A stretch of DNA of 64,000 bases from Actinoplanes utahensis (lineage in GTDB: Bacteria > Actinomycetota > Actinomycetes > Mycobacteriales > Micromonosporaceae): assembly GCF_016862455.1 (NCBI RefSeq), contig NZ_BOMZ01000105.1, positions 1-64,000 of the forward strand, in the 5' to 3' direction. Positions 24,813-33,285 of this stretch are shown here, in pieces. Every line of letters begins with the position of its first letter. The stretch's first letter is position 1. The notes under the pieces were generated by a model that saw nothing but the letters and a program-made list of their open reading frames with translations, searched no databases and was not told the origin of the DNA. Both the position numbers and the translations under genes were made by a program.

Positions 24813-26230
24813 CCGACGAGAACCATCTCTTTCCCTCCGAGCCGAACCAGCGGCAGATCGCGCGTGAGCTGTACCGGCACGCCAAGGACCTGCCGCTGAT
24901 CAGCCCGCACGGCCACGTCGACCCGCTGCTGCTCGCCGACGACCAGCCGTTCGGCGACCCGGCCCGGCTGTTCGTGGTCCCCGACCACTACGTCACCCGG
25001 ATGCTCGCCAGTCAGGGGATCCCGCCGGCGCGCCTCGGGGTGCCCAGTGTGGACGGCTCGGAGGTGGAGACCGACGGCCGGCGGATCTGGCGGCTGCTCG
25101 CCGAGAACTGGAGACTGTTCCGCGGCACCCCCTCCCGGCTCTGGACCGAGAAGGTGCTCGCCGACGTCTTCGGCATCGCGAAGACCTTGAGCGGGGGTAC
25201 GGCCGACGAGATCTACGACGAGCTCTGCGCCCGCCTGGCCGAGCCGGAGTACCGGCCGCGCGCCCTGTTCACCCGGTTCAACATCGAGGTGCTCGCCACC
25301 ACCGAGAGCCCCCTGGACGAGCTGCAGGCGCACGCCAAGCTGGCCGCCGACGGCTGGGGCGGCCCCGGAGGCCGGGTGATCACCACCTTCCGGCCGGACA
25401 ACCTGGTCGACCCGGACTGGCCGGGCTGGGCCGAGCGGGTCGCCCAGTTGGGCGAGCTGACCGGTCTCGACGTCGGCACCTACCCCGGGTTCCTGGCCGC
25501 GCTGCGCAGCCGCCGCCAGGCGTTCATCGAGGCCGGCGCCACCAGCTCCGACCACGGCCACCTGACCGCCGCGACCCTGGAGCTGTCCGACGCCGACGCG
25601 GCGGCGCTCTACCGCAAGGCGCTGGGCGGCGGCGCGGACGCGGCCGACGCGGAGGCGTTCCGGGCGCACATGCTCGTCGAGTTCGCCCGCATGTCGCTCG
25701 ACGACGGCCTGGTCATGCAGCTGCACCCCGGCTCGGTGCGCAACCACAACAAGGCGCTGTACGAGCGGCACGGGCGCGACACCGGCGGCGACATCCCGTC
25801 GGCCACCGACTACGTGCACGCGCTGCGGCCGCTGCTCGACGCGTACGGCACCGACCCGCGCCTGCGGATCGTGCTCTACACCCTGGACGAGACCACGTTC
25901 AGCCGCGAGCTCGCCCCGCTCGCCGGCGGCTACCCGTCGCTGTACCTCGGCGCGCCCTGGTGGTTCCTGGACAGCCCGGAGGGTCTGCGCCGGTTCCGGG
26001 AGACGGTCACCGAGACGGCCGGCTTCTACAACACGTCCGGGTTCGTCGACGACACCCGCGCGTTCTGCTCCATCCCGGCCCGGCACGACGTGGCCCGCCG
26101 GATCGACGCCGGATACCTCGCGAAGCTGGTCTCGCAGGGCACCCTGCCGCTCGACGAGGCCGCCGAGACCATCGCGGATCTGGCGTACCACCTGCCCAAG
26201 AAGGTCTTCCGCCTGGACGGGAAGGCATGA
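24809..26230 (+). CDS. uxaC: Glucuronate isomerase (uronate isomerase)
   Basis: A 473-residue amidohydrolase-superfamily enzyme that converts D-glucuronate to fructuronate and D-galacturonate to tagaturonate. The metal-binding HGH motif is in LPLISPHGHVDPLLLADD. Other family segments are LFTRFNIEVLATTESPLD, MQLHPGSVRNHN and the C-terminal GYLAKLVSQGTLPLDEA. Length matches UxaC (about 470). It starts at GTG overlapping the upstream gene's TGA. With the UxuB-like gene 64 bp downstream it supports uronic acid catabolism. Confidence 0.93.
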   Translation: MTDENHLFPSEPNQRQIARELYRHAKDLPLISPHGHVDPLLLADDQPFGDPARLFVVPDHYVTRMLASQGIPPARLGVPSVDGSEVETDGRRIWRLLAENWRLFRGTPSRLWTEKVLADVFGIAKTLSGGTADEIYDELCARLAEPEYRPRALFTRFNIEVLATTESPLDELQAHAKLAADGWGGPGGRVITTFRPDNLVDPDWPGWAERVAQLGELTGLDVGTYPGFLAALRSRRQAFIEAGATSSDHGHLTAATLELSDADAAALYRKALGGGADAADAEAFRAHMLVEFARMSLDDGLVMQLHPGSVRNHNKALYERHGRDTGGDIPSATDYVHALRPLLDAYGTDPRLRIVLYTLDETTFSRELAPLAGGYPSLYLGAPWWFLDSPEGLRRFRETVTETAGFYNTSGFVDDTRAFCSIPARHDVARRIDAGYLAKLVSQGTLPLDEAAETIADLAYHLPKKVFRLDGKA

Positions 26231-26294
26231 GGGAGCGAAGCGAGTTCATGCCTGACCATACTTGCGCTTCTGATTCCCGAGTGGGGGAAATGCC

Positions 26295-27755
26295 ATGACG
26301 GTGACCTACCGCCTGGACCGGGGCGCCCTGACCTCGATCGCCGCCGCCAGCCGGCCGGCCGTCGCGCCCGGCTCGGTCCGGCCCGGGATCGTCCACCTCG
26401 GACTCGGCGCCTTCCACCGGGCCCACCAGGCCGTCTTCACCGAGTCCGCGGTCGCGGCGTCCGGCGGCGACTGGGGGATCATCGGGGTGGCCCCGCGCTC
26501 CCGGGAGATCCTCGACAGACTGCGTGCGCAGGACGGGCTCTACAGCGTCCTCACCGTCGGCGGGGGAGAGGACCGGGCCAAGGCGGTCGGCATCCTGGCC
26601 GGGTTCGGCCACGCGGCGGGTGATCCGTACGGGGTGGTCGCCGCGATCGCCGACCCCGGTGTGCGGATCGTGTCGATGACGGTGACCGAGAAGGCGTACC
26701 GGCTCGACCCGGCCGGCCGGTTACTGCTCGACGACGTGCTGCGGGCCGAGCTGACCGGGGAGGCGCCGCCGGTGTCCGTGCCGGCTCTGCTCGTGCGGGG
26801 TCTGCTGCGGCGGCAGGCCGCCGGCGCCGGGCCACTGACCGTGCTGTGCTGCGACAACCTGCAGGGCAACGGCCCGCGCATCCGCGGCCTGGTCGAGCAG
26901 GCCCTCGACGTGGCCGGCGCGCAACTGCCGGACGGGGTGTCGTTCCCGGCCACCATGGTCGACCGGATCGTGCCCGCCACCAGCGCCGACCATCTGCGGC
27001 GCACCGCTCTCGCGCTGGGCGCCGACGACGCCGCGCCGGTCGTGGCGGAGCCCTTCACCCAGTGGGTGATGCAGGACGACTTCCCCGGCGGGCGCCCGGA
27101 CTGGGGCTCGGCGGGCGCGATCTTCACCGACGACGTCACGTCGTGGGAGAAGCTGAAGCTGCGGACCCTCAACTCGGTGCACTCGGCGTGCGCGTATCTC
27201 GGGGCGCTGGCGGGCCGCGAGCTGATCGCCGACTCCCTCGAACTGGCCGGGCTGCCCGCGCTGCTGCGCCGGTTCATCGCCGAGGACATCGCCCCGACCG
27301 TGCGGCCGCCGCAGGGCGTCACCGTGGAGGGTTACGGCGAGACCGTCCTGGAGCGTTTCGCCAACCGCGAGCTGGGCCACCGCAATCTGCAGGTGGCGAT
27401 GGACGGCAGCCAGAAGCTTCCGCACCGGCTGCTGGGCACCATCGCCGACCGGCGGCGGGCGGGCGCGTTCCCCGGGTGGGCGGCCTTCGTCCTGGCCGCC
27501 TGGATGCGCTTCGCGCGGGGGTACGCCGACTCGGGCGCCGCCCTCACCCTGGACGACCCGATGGCCGACCGGATCCGCGCGGCGCTCGCCGCCGCCCCCG
27601 ACACCCCGGCCGGCGTGGTCGGCGCGCTGCTCGCCCTGGACCAGATCTTCCCGCCCGCGCTGGCCGGCGACGACGAGCTGAAGCGCGAGCTGATCAAGTG
27701 GTACGGCGAACTGGAACGGCACGGCGCGGAGGCCACCGTCCGGAGTCTCGCATGA
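26295..27755 (+). CDS. Mannitol dehydrogenase-family protein, probable fructuronate reductase (UxuB-like)
   Basis: A 486-residue polyol/uronate dehydrogenase. The N-terminal NAD domain has IVHLGLGAFHRAHQAVFTE. The central motif VLCCDNLQGNG and the C-terminal catalytic region KLRTLNSVHSACAYLGALAG, which contains the conserved Lys and His, are intact. In uronate loci this family reduces fructuronate to mannonate (UxuB); the mannitol and altronate enzymes are close relatives, so the exact substrate rests on the neighbouring uxaC. GGGGGAAA precedes the ATG, and its stop overlaps the next gene by 4 bp. A mannonate dehydratase (UxuA) is not in the window. Confidence 0.85.
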   Translation: MTVTYRLDRGALTSIAAASRPAVAPGSVRPGIVHLGLGAFHRAHQAVFTESAVAASGGDWGIIGVAPRSREILDRLRAQDGLYSVLTVGGGEDRAKAVGILAGFGHAAGDPYGVVAAIADPGVRIVSMTVTEKAYRLDPAGRLLLDDVLRAELTGEAPPVSVPALLVRGLLRRQAAGAGPLTVLCCDNLQGNGPRIRGLVEQALDVAGAQLPDGVSFPATMVDRIVPATSADHLRRTALALGADDAAPVVAEPFTQWVMQDDFPGGRPDWGSAGAIFTDDVTSWEKLKLRTLNSVHSACAYLGALAGRELIADSLELAGLPALLRRFIAEDIAPTVRPPQGVTVEGYGETVLERFANRELGHRNLQVAMDGSQKLPHRLLGTIADRRRAGAFPGWAAFVLAAWMRFARGYADSGAALTLDDPMADRIRAALAAAPDTPAGVVGALLALDQIFPPALAGDDELKRELIKWYGELERHGAEATVRSLA

Positions 27756-28873
27756 CGACGCGGGTGGCGCTCATCGGTGCCGGAGGCCACGGCCTCTGGC
27801 ACCGGCGGGTGCTGCAACGGCTCTGGGACGCGGGCGCGATCAACGTCGTCGGCCTCTGCGACCGGCAGCCGGTGGAGCCGCACCCGGACGCCCCCCTCGA
27901 CGGGGTGCCGTTCTTCACCGATCACGGGGAACTGCTGTCCACCGTGTGGCCGGACGTGGTGGTGGTCTGCACACCCCCGCACACCCACCTGCCGATCGCC
28001 CTCGACGTCTTCGCCGCCGGCGCCGACCTGCTCCTGGAGAAGCCGCCGGTGATGTCGACGGCCGAGCACGAACGCCTGTCGTCGGCGGTCGCGTCCACCG
28101 GCCGGATCCTGCAGATCGGTTTCCAGGCTCTCGGGTCGGCGGCCCTGGCCGAGCTGTGCGTGGCCGCGCCGGCCGGCGACCTCGGGGTGTCCGGCGCCTG
28201 GTGGCGGCCGGACAGCTATTACCGGCGGACGCCGTGGGCGGGCCGGCGCAGCGTCGGCGGGCGGCCGGTGTTCGACGGTGCGCTGGTGAACCCGTTCGCG
28301 CACGCCCTCATGCAGGCGCTGGTGGTGGCCGGCTGCGCCGGGGCGGACTTCCGGCCGGAGCTGCTGGAGCTGGAACGGTACCGGTCCCGGGAGATCGAGA
28401 CCGACGACTCCACGTTCCTGCGGATCACCGGTGCGGGCGGGCGGCGGATCACGGTCGCGGTGACGCTCGCCTCGAAGGTGTTCATCGCCGGGGAGATCAG
28501 TGTCGGCGACGCCGTCCTGGAGTACCCGACCGACCGGCTGCGGCTGCCCGGCGAGACCGATTTCACCCACGTGCCGGGCCGGGCGGGTCTGCTGGAGAAC
28601 CTCCTCGAACACCGGAACGACCCGAAGGTCCCGCTGCTCGCGCCCCTGGACCGGACCGCCGGTTTCACGGCGGTGGCCGAGGCGATCGTGGCGGCGCCGG
28701 AGCCCGCGCGGATCCCGGACGGCTACCTGGAACCGCACCCGGACGGCGGCGGCTCCGTCGTGCCCGGTATCGACGAACTGGTCCGCGAGGTCGCCGGCAC
28801 CGGACGGCTCCCGTCCGAGATCGGCGTCCCGTGGTCCACCCCACCCCAGCGGGTGGAGTTGCGGCGCATATAA
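27752..28873 (+). CDS. Second Gfo/Idh/MocA-family oxidoreductase
   Basis: A 373-residue NAD(P)-dependent dehydrogenase. It has the Rossmann start VALIGAGGHGLWHRRVL, the LLLEKPPVMS motif with the catalytic-site Lys, and the substrate domain with GALVNPFAHALMQAL. It is translationally coupled to the UxuB-like gene (ATGA overlap). It is not closely similar to the first oxidoreductase of the operon, so the two probably act on different sugars or sugar acids. A role in side-chain sugars of pectin is possible. Confidence 0.85.
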   Translation: MTTRVALIGAGGHGLWHRRVLQRLWDAGAINVVGLCDRQPVEPHPDAPLDGVPFFTDHGELLSTVWPDVVVVCTPPHTHLPIALDVFAAGADLLLEKPPVMSTAEHERLSSAVASTGRILQIGFQALGSAALAELCVAAPAGDLGVSGAWWRPDSYYRRTPWAGRRSVGGRPVFDGALVNPFAHALMQALVVAGCAGADFRPELLELERYRSREIETDDSTFLRITGAGGRRITVAVTLASKVFIAGEISVGDAVLEYPTDRLRLPGETDFTHVPGRAGLLENLLEHRNDPKVPLLAPLDRTAGFTAVAEAIVAAPEPARIPDGYLEPHPDGGGSVVPGIDELVREVAGTGRLPSEIGVPWSTPPQRVELRRI

Positions 28874-28972
28874 CGGCCGCACTCCACACGTGGAAGAAGC
28901 GGGGCGGGCGGCTTTTCACCGGGCGGCTCGTCCCGTACACGGAAAGGGTTTCGCTACTAACGAAAGGAACTG

Positions 28973-30292
28973 ATGCATACCGTGCGAACCGCTCTCGCAG
29001 CGGCCATCGGCCTCGTCCTCACCGCCGGTGTCGCCGCCATTCCCGCCTCCGCGTCCGCGGGCATTCCGTCCGCGGCCCGGGACGTATTGCCGGCCAATGA
29101 CGGATGGGCTGCCGCGACGACCGGGACCACCGGTGGCGCCGCAGCCGACGACGCGCACGTCTTCGTGGTGCGCAACCGCGCCGAACTGGCCGCCGCACTC
29201 GCCGGCGGAACCGATCCGACACCCCGGATCGTGCTGATCCAGGGCACCATCCGGGCCAATGAGGACGACGCCGGGAATCCGCTCTCGTGTGACGACTACG
29301 CGGATCCGGCCTATTCTCTGGACGCCTATCTGGCCGCCTACGACCCGGCGGTGTGGGGACGCGCCACCCGGCCGAGCGGGCCTCTCGAGGAGGCGCGGGT
29401 ACGGTCGGCGCGCAACCAGGCGGCCCGGATCCAGTTCAAGGTCGGCGCGAACACGACGATCTACGGCCTGCCCAACGCCCGGCTGGTCGGGGCGAACCTG
29501 CTGGTCCAGAACGTCGACAACGTGATCGTGCGCAACGTGCGCTTCGAGGACGCGGCCGACTGCTTCCCGCTGTGGGATCCGACCGACGGATCGCAGGGCA
29601 ACTGGAACTCCGCCTACGACCTGGTGACCCTCACCGGCGCCACGCACGTGTGGGCGGATCACAACACCTTCAGTGACGGCGAGAACGTCGACGCGAACCA
29701 GCCGCTCTATTTCGGACGGCCGTACCAGGTGCACGACGGGGCGCTCGACATCATCCGGGCGTCCGATTACGTCACCGCCTCCTGGAACGTCTTCTCCGAG
29801 CACGACAAGACGATGCTGATCGGTTCGACCAACACGGTCGGCGCGGATGTCGGAAAACTGCGGGTCACCCTGCACCACAACCGTTTCGCCAATGTCGGGC
29901 AGCGTGTCCCGCGGGTGCGTTTCGGGCAGGTCGACGTCTACAACAACTACTACTACCAGACCGATGAGGACACCTATTCGTACTCGTGGGGCGCGGGCGT
30001 CTACTCGGCCATCTACGCCGAGAACAACTTCCTGCTCCGCAGTGCGGATCTGGCTCTCGAGGACTTCGTCTACGACTGGGGTGGCACGGCGATCACCGAG
30101 ATCGGCACGCTGACCCGGGTCGGTACCGGGCCGGTGCGGGCGGTCAGCCTGCTCGCCGAGTACAACGCCACCCACGATCCGGATCTGGGCACGGACGCCG
30201 GATGGACCCCCGTCCTGCGTGCCGGGCCGGTCACCCCGACGGCGCAGGTGCCGACGGTGGTCGGCAAGGGCGCCGGAGCCGGGCGGATCTGA
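28973..30292 (+). CDS. Secreted pectate lyase (PL1-like)
   Basis: A 439-residue secreted beta-helix enzyme that cleaves polygalacturonate by beta-elimination with calcium. The signal peptide is about 28 residues (LAAAIGLVLTAGVAAIPASASA). PL1 features are the calcium-site region HVWADHNTFSDGE, DGALDIIRASDYVTASWN, the stacked asparagines, and catalytic-region arginines in QRVPRVRFGQVDVYNNYYY. GAAAGGAAC precedes the ATG. It lies 99 bp behind the uronate operon. Released oligogalacturonides would feed the ABC importer and UxaC pathway of the same locus. A strong hairpin follows the stop. Confidence 0.93.
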   Translation: MHTVRTALAAAIGLVLTAGVAAIPASASAGIPSAARDVLPANDGWAAATTGTTGGAAADDAHVFVVRNRAELAAALAGGTDPTPRIVLIQGTIRANEDDAGNPLSCDDYADPAYSLDAYLAAYDPAVWGRATRPSGPLEEARVRSARNQAARIQFKVGANTTIYGLPNARLVGANLLVQNVDNVIVRNVRFEDAADCFPLWDPTDGSQGNWNSAYDLVTLTGATHVWADHNTFSDGENVDANQPLYFGRPYQVHDGALDIIRASDYVTASWNVFSEHDKTMLIGSTNTVGADVGKLRVTLHHNRFANVGQRVPRVRFGQVDVYNNYYYQTDEDTYSYSWGAGVYSAIYAENNFLLRSADLALEDFVYDWGGTAITEIGTLTRVGTGPVRAVSLLAEYNATHDPDLGTDAGWTPVLRAGPVTPTAQVPTVVGKGAGAGRI

Positions 30293-30300
30293 CCGGCGTA

Positions 30301-30333
30301 TGGAGTTCGGCCGCTCTCCGCGGCCGAACTCCA
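30301..30333 (+). terminator. Terminator after the pectate lyase gene
   Basis: A perfect 14-bp stem (TGGAGTTCGGCCGC with GCGGCCGAACTCCA) and a five-base loop, 9 bp after the stop. Confidence 0.88.
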
Positions 30334-30380
30334 CTACGCTCCACTCATTCCCGACATTTCCATAATGCGGAGTGAGCCCC

Positions 30381-30971
30381 ATGAATCATGCCGCCCGCCG
30401 TCTCGCGGCGCTGTCCGCAGCCACCCTCCTCCCCCTCGCCGGCCTCGCCGTCCCCGCCTCCGCCGCGGCGATCCGGGTCCCGCCCGGCGCCGGCTCCCCG
30501 GCTCTGGAGAAGATGCGCCGCGAGGTCGGCGCCGACGTCCCGTGCTGGCGCAACATCACCATCAGATCCACGGCCAACGGCCGGTACGTCACCACCGAGA
30601 TCGGCTGGGACGGCGGTGACCACGGATCGTTGCGGGCCCGGTCGACGACCGCGGGCCCGTGGGAGAGGTTCACCGTCTGCCGCGATCCCGAGTCCGGCGT
30701 GACCCGGATCCGGGCACAGGCCAACGGTGACTTCGTCTCGGCCGAACTGGACAACGCCGGCGCCAGGTACGGACTGCTGCGTGCCCAGGCCGACAAGGTC
30801 GGTGGCTGGGAGCGGTACTACTCCAACAGCCCGCCCGGCGAGCCGTTCTCGTTCTACGCCCGGCACACCAGGCGCTGGGTGTCCGCCGAGGTCACGTTCA
30901 CCGGCAACCAGTACGGGATCCTGCGTGCGCGGGCCACCAGTGTGGGCGCCGAGGAGACCTTCGTATGGTGA
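30381..30971 (+). CDS. Secreted beta-trefoil (fascin-like) protein
   Basis: A 196-residue exported protein with a signal peptide of about 29 residues (LSAATLLPLAGLAVPASA). The mature part holds three similar units of about 40 residues, each with a pattern like R-x-x-x-x-x-x-(Y/F/W)-V-(T/S)-(A/T)-E followed by G-x-L-R-A: NGRYVTTEIGWDGGDHGSL, NGDFVSAELDNAGARYGLL and RRWVSAEVTFTGNQYGIL. This matches a three-lobed fascin-type beta-trefoil, often a carbohydrate- or protein-binding fold. GGAG lies eight bases before the ATG; a GTG at 30372 is the alternative. Being next to pectate lyase suggests, without proof, cell-wall polysaccharide binding. Confidence 0.75.
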   Translation: MNHAARRLAALSAATLLPLAGLAVPASAAAIRVPPGAGSPALEKMRREVGADVPCWRNITIRSTANGRYVTTEIGWDGGDHGSLRARSTTAGPWERFTVCRDPESGVTRIRAQANGDFVSAELDNAGARYGLLRAQADKVGGWERYYSNSPPGEPFSFYARHTRRWVSAEVTFTGNQYGILRARATSVGAEETFVW

Positions 30972-31095
30972 GCTTCCTTTAAAGATCCAGCCCTCGAACC
31001 TTAAGTTTCTCTTTATTTCGATCTAGGGTGATCCGGCGCTGGGAGCGTTCCCGTATGGACCGATCGAGAAGGTGGTCCAACAGGAAGGCACGCAG

Positions 31096-32331
31096 ATGAA
31101 GCGCTACCGGAGCTACCGGAGCAACGCTGGGGGATCCGACATCCGGCGCTGGCGGGTCGCCGGTGTGGCGGGTGTCGCGGTGGCCCTGGTCGGTGTGGGA
31201 CTGGGTGTCGCGGCCGCGGCCGACAGCCCCGTGCCCACGGTGAACTGCCCGGCGGTGGCCGGCAAGCTGGGCGCGGTCCCGGCATCGGCGCAGTCGGAGA
31301 TCGCGCGCAACCTGCAGCTGCTGAACACGCAGATCCAGGAGGCCAACAACCGGATCCGCACCAGCCAGGGCCAAGGTGGCCCGAACTTCATCCAGAACGC
31401 GATCCTCGGCCCGCTGAAGGACAAGCGGTTCGCCACGATCAACCGGATGGAGACCGCGATCGGCCGCACCCTCGCCAAGCCGAACCTGAACGCCGAGGGC
31501 CTCTCCGGCTGCACCCTGAACGCCAACGGCGGCGGCAACGCCTCGCCGGAGCCGAACCAGGTGCCCGCCGCCTCCGTCTCCGCCGGCGCCGCCGCGGCCG
31601 GGAACGTCGGCACGATCGCCTGCCCGGACGTGGTCATCAACGTGGCGGTCCCGGCGCAGGCGAAGGCTGAGATCGACCGGAACCTGGCCCTGTTGCAGAC
31701 CCAGATCAACGAGGCCGACGCCCGCCTCAAGAGCTCCGTCGGCCAGGGCGGCGCCAACTTCGTGCAGAACGCGATCCTCGGCCCGCTGAAGGACAAGCGC
31801 TTCGCGACCATCAACCGGATGGAGACGGCGATCGGCCGTAACGCCGCGAAGCCGAACCTGAACGCCGAGGGCCTGTCGACCTGCTCGGTCGACGCCGCCG
31901 GTGGCGGTGGCGCCGCGGCCCAGCCGACCGCGGCTCCGGCCACGCAGGCCCCGGCCGGCAACGGCGACGCCGGCAACAACGGCAACAACCAGGCCGCGGC
32001 CAGCCGGAACACCGGCAATGTCGGCATCAACGACGGCACCGCGCAGGTGGACTGCCCGAACGTCGCGATCAACGTGGCGGTCCCGGCGCAGGCGAAGGCC
32101 GAGATCGACCGGAACCTGGCTCTGCTGCAGACCCAGATCAACGAGGCCGACGCCCGGATCAAGAGCACGGCGTTCCAGGGTGGCGTGAACTTCATCAACA
32201 ACGCGATTCTCGGCCCCCTGGCGGACAAGCGTTTCGCGACCATCAACCGGATGGAGACCGCGATCGGGCGCAACGCCGCCAAGCCCGACCTGAACGCCGA
32301 GGGCCTGTCCGCCTGCAACCTGAACAAGTGA
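31096..32331 (+). CDS. Exported three-module repeat protein of unknown function
   Basis: A 411-residue protein. An N-terminal hydrophobic segment (residues 21-41, after RRWR) acts as signal peptide or anchor. Three nearly identical modules of about 88 residues follow at 51-139, 176-263 and 320-407, each opening with CP and closing with a Cys 87-88 residues later. The core repeats VPAQAKAEIDRNLALLQTQI, NAILGPLKDKRFATINRMET and AKPNLNAEGLS. Ala/Gly/Pro/Asn-rich linkers separate the modules. The one-Cys-at-each-end design suggests one disulfide per module outside the cell. I recognise no named family. AGGAAGG precedes the ATG. Module DNA is also very similar, pointing to recent duplication. Confidence 0.75.
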   Translation: MKRYRSYRSNAGGSDIRRWRVAGVAGVAVALVGVGLGVAAAADSPVPTVNCPAVAGKLGAVPASAQSEIARNLQLLNTQIQEANNRIRTSQGQGGPNFIQNAILGPLKDKRFATINRMETAIGRTLAKPNLNAEGLSGCTLNANGGGNASPEPNQVPAASVSAGAAAAGNVGTIACPDVVINVAVPAQAKAEIDRNLALLQTQINEADARLKSSVGQGGANFVQNAILGPLKDKRFATINRMETAIGRNAAKPNLNAEGLSTCSVDAAGGGGAAAQPTAAPATQAPAGNGDAGNNGNNQAAASRNTGNVGINDGTAQVDCPNVAINVAVPAQAKAEIDRNLALLQTQINEADARIKSTAFQGGVNFINNAILGPLADKRFATINRMETAIGRNAAKPDLNAEGLSACNLNK

Positions 32332-32354
32332 CCTGTCACGTCTGATCAACGCCA

Positions 32355-32382
32355 CAGCCCGGCCGCACCAGCGGCCGGGCTG
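32355..32382. terminator. Bidirectional terminator
   Basis: A perfect 12-bp stem (CAGCCCGGCCGC with GCGGCCGGGCTG) and ACCA loop, between the stop of the three-module protein (+) and the stop of the coiled-coil protein (-). Confidence 0.88.
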
Positions 32383-32404
32383 TCTCGTACCCCCGGCTTC
32401 GCGC

Positions 32405-33010
32405 CTAACGCTCGTCGTCGAAGAGTCTGTCCAAGGTCGGGCGGGCCGCCTCCTGCGCCTCCCAGGCGTCGAGGGCGTCCGACTCGGCGAGGTGCGCCTC
32501 CTCCACCAGCACCTCGGCGGCCACCGCGGCGACCCGGGCCTGCTCGCGGACCTGCACCGTCTCGGCGACCGCACGCTCGTACGCCCGGCGCGCATCCCGG
32601 ACCCGCCCGTCGTCCAGCTGGTCCGCCGGCGGGCCGGCGTGATGCCAGATGCCGTTGAGCTGCTCCACCGACAGCTCACCCCGCCGGTACGCCGCCAAGG
32701 CGGCCCGCTGCACCAGCAGATGCGCCTCGTCCGCCGTGGCGACCCGGGCCTCCCAGCGGGCCTCCAGGAACCGGTCCTCCGCCTGATCGCGTGCCCCGGC
32801 GGCCTCCTCCGCCCGGCGGCGCGCCTCGTCCGCCTCGGCCGCCGCCCGATCCGCGGCGGCCCGGACCGCCCCCACGTCGGCCAGCAACTCCCGCACCTCG
32901 CCCTGCACCACCGGCGCCCGCTCCGGCCGCTGCCGGGCGGCCACCACCGCCACACACGCCAGGACGCCCGCGATCACCGCAGCCGCGACGGCCGCCAGCT
33001 CCCAGACCAT
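32405..33010 (-). CDS. Single-TM protein with long coiled coil
   Basis: A 201-residue protein. One membrane segment lies at residues about 4-26 (LAAVAAAVIAGVLACVAVVAA). An Ala/Glu/Arg-rich helical region follows (about 40-85, then 120-190) with heptad-like spacing, probably coiled coil and cytoplasmic. A short conserved-looking piece (LSVEQLNGIWHHAGPP) breaks the helix. The ATG at 33010 has GAGGGGG upstream. No family is recognised. It is divergent from the large membrane protein gene at 33286, so the two might share control. Confidence 0.6.
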   Translation of the reverse strand: MVWELAAVAAAVIAGVLACVAVVAARQRPERAPVVQGEVRELLADVGAVRAAADRAAAEADEARRRAEEAAGARDQAEDRFLEARWEARVATADEAHLLVQRAALAAYRRGELSVEQLNGIWHHAGPPADQLDDGRVRDARRAYERAVAETVQVREQARVAAVAAEVLVEEAHLAESDALDAWEAQEAARPTLDRLFDDER

Positions 33011-33285
33011 CGCCCGCCGATCCCCCTCAGCACTCGGCCCCCATCGATCATCCGACCGTAGGATGGATGACCCGCCGCCCGCCACTCGGGCAGGCGCCGG
33101 CCGACCGTGAGCGCCGTCTCATCCCGCCGGCGTGCGTCGGGGTGAGGACGGACACCGGAGACGGCGATCGCATCGAGGATTCCGCTAGTCTTCCTCGTCG
33201 GTCGCGGGACTTCGTAGGCGTAACCCGGGCGTGGTAGAAAGCCAGCCGGCCGGCATGTGGCCGACCGCGATGAGAGGCGTCCGGA

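Noticed and set aside
26228-26260. GAGCGAAGCGAG motif between uxaC and the UxuB-like gene
   Set aside because: A short, common actinobacterial motif seen once here; no array or partner, so not called as a repeat or site.
28920-28972. LacI-type operator before the pectate lyase gene (GAAAGGGTTTC region)
   Set aside because: The arms are only four bases and lack the central CG seen in the two clear operators; too weak to call.
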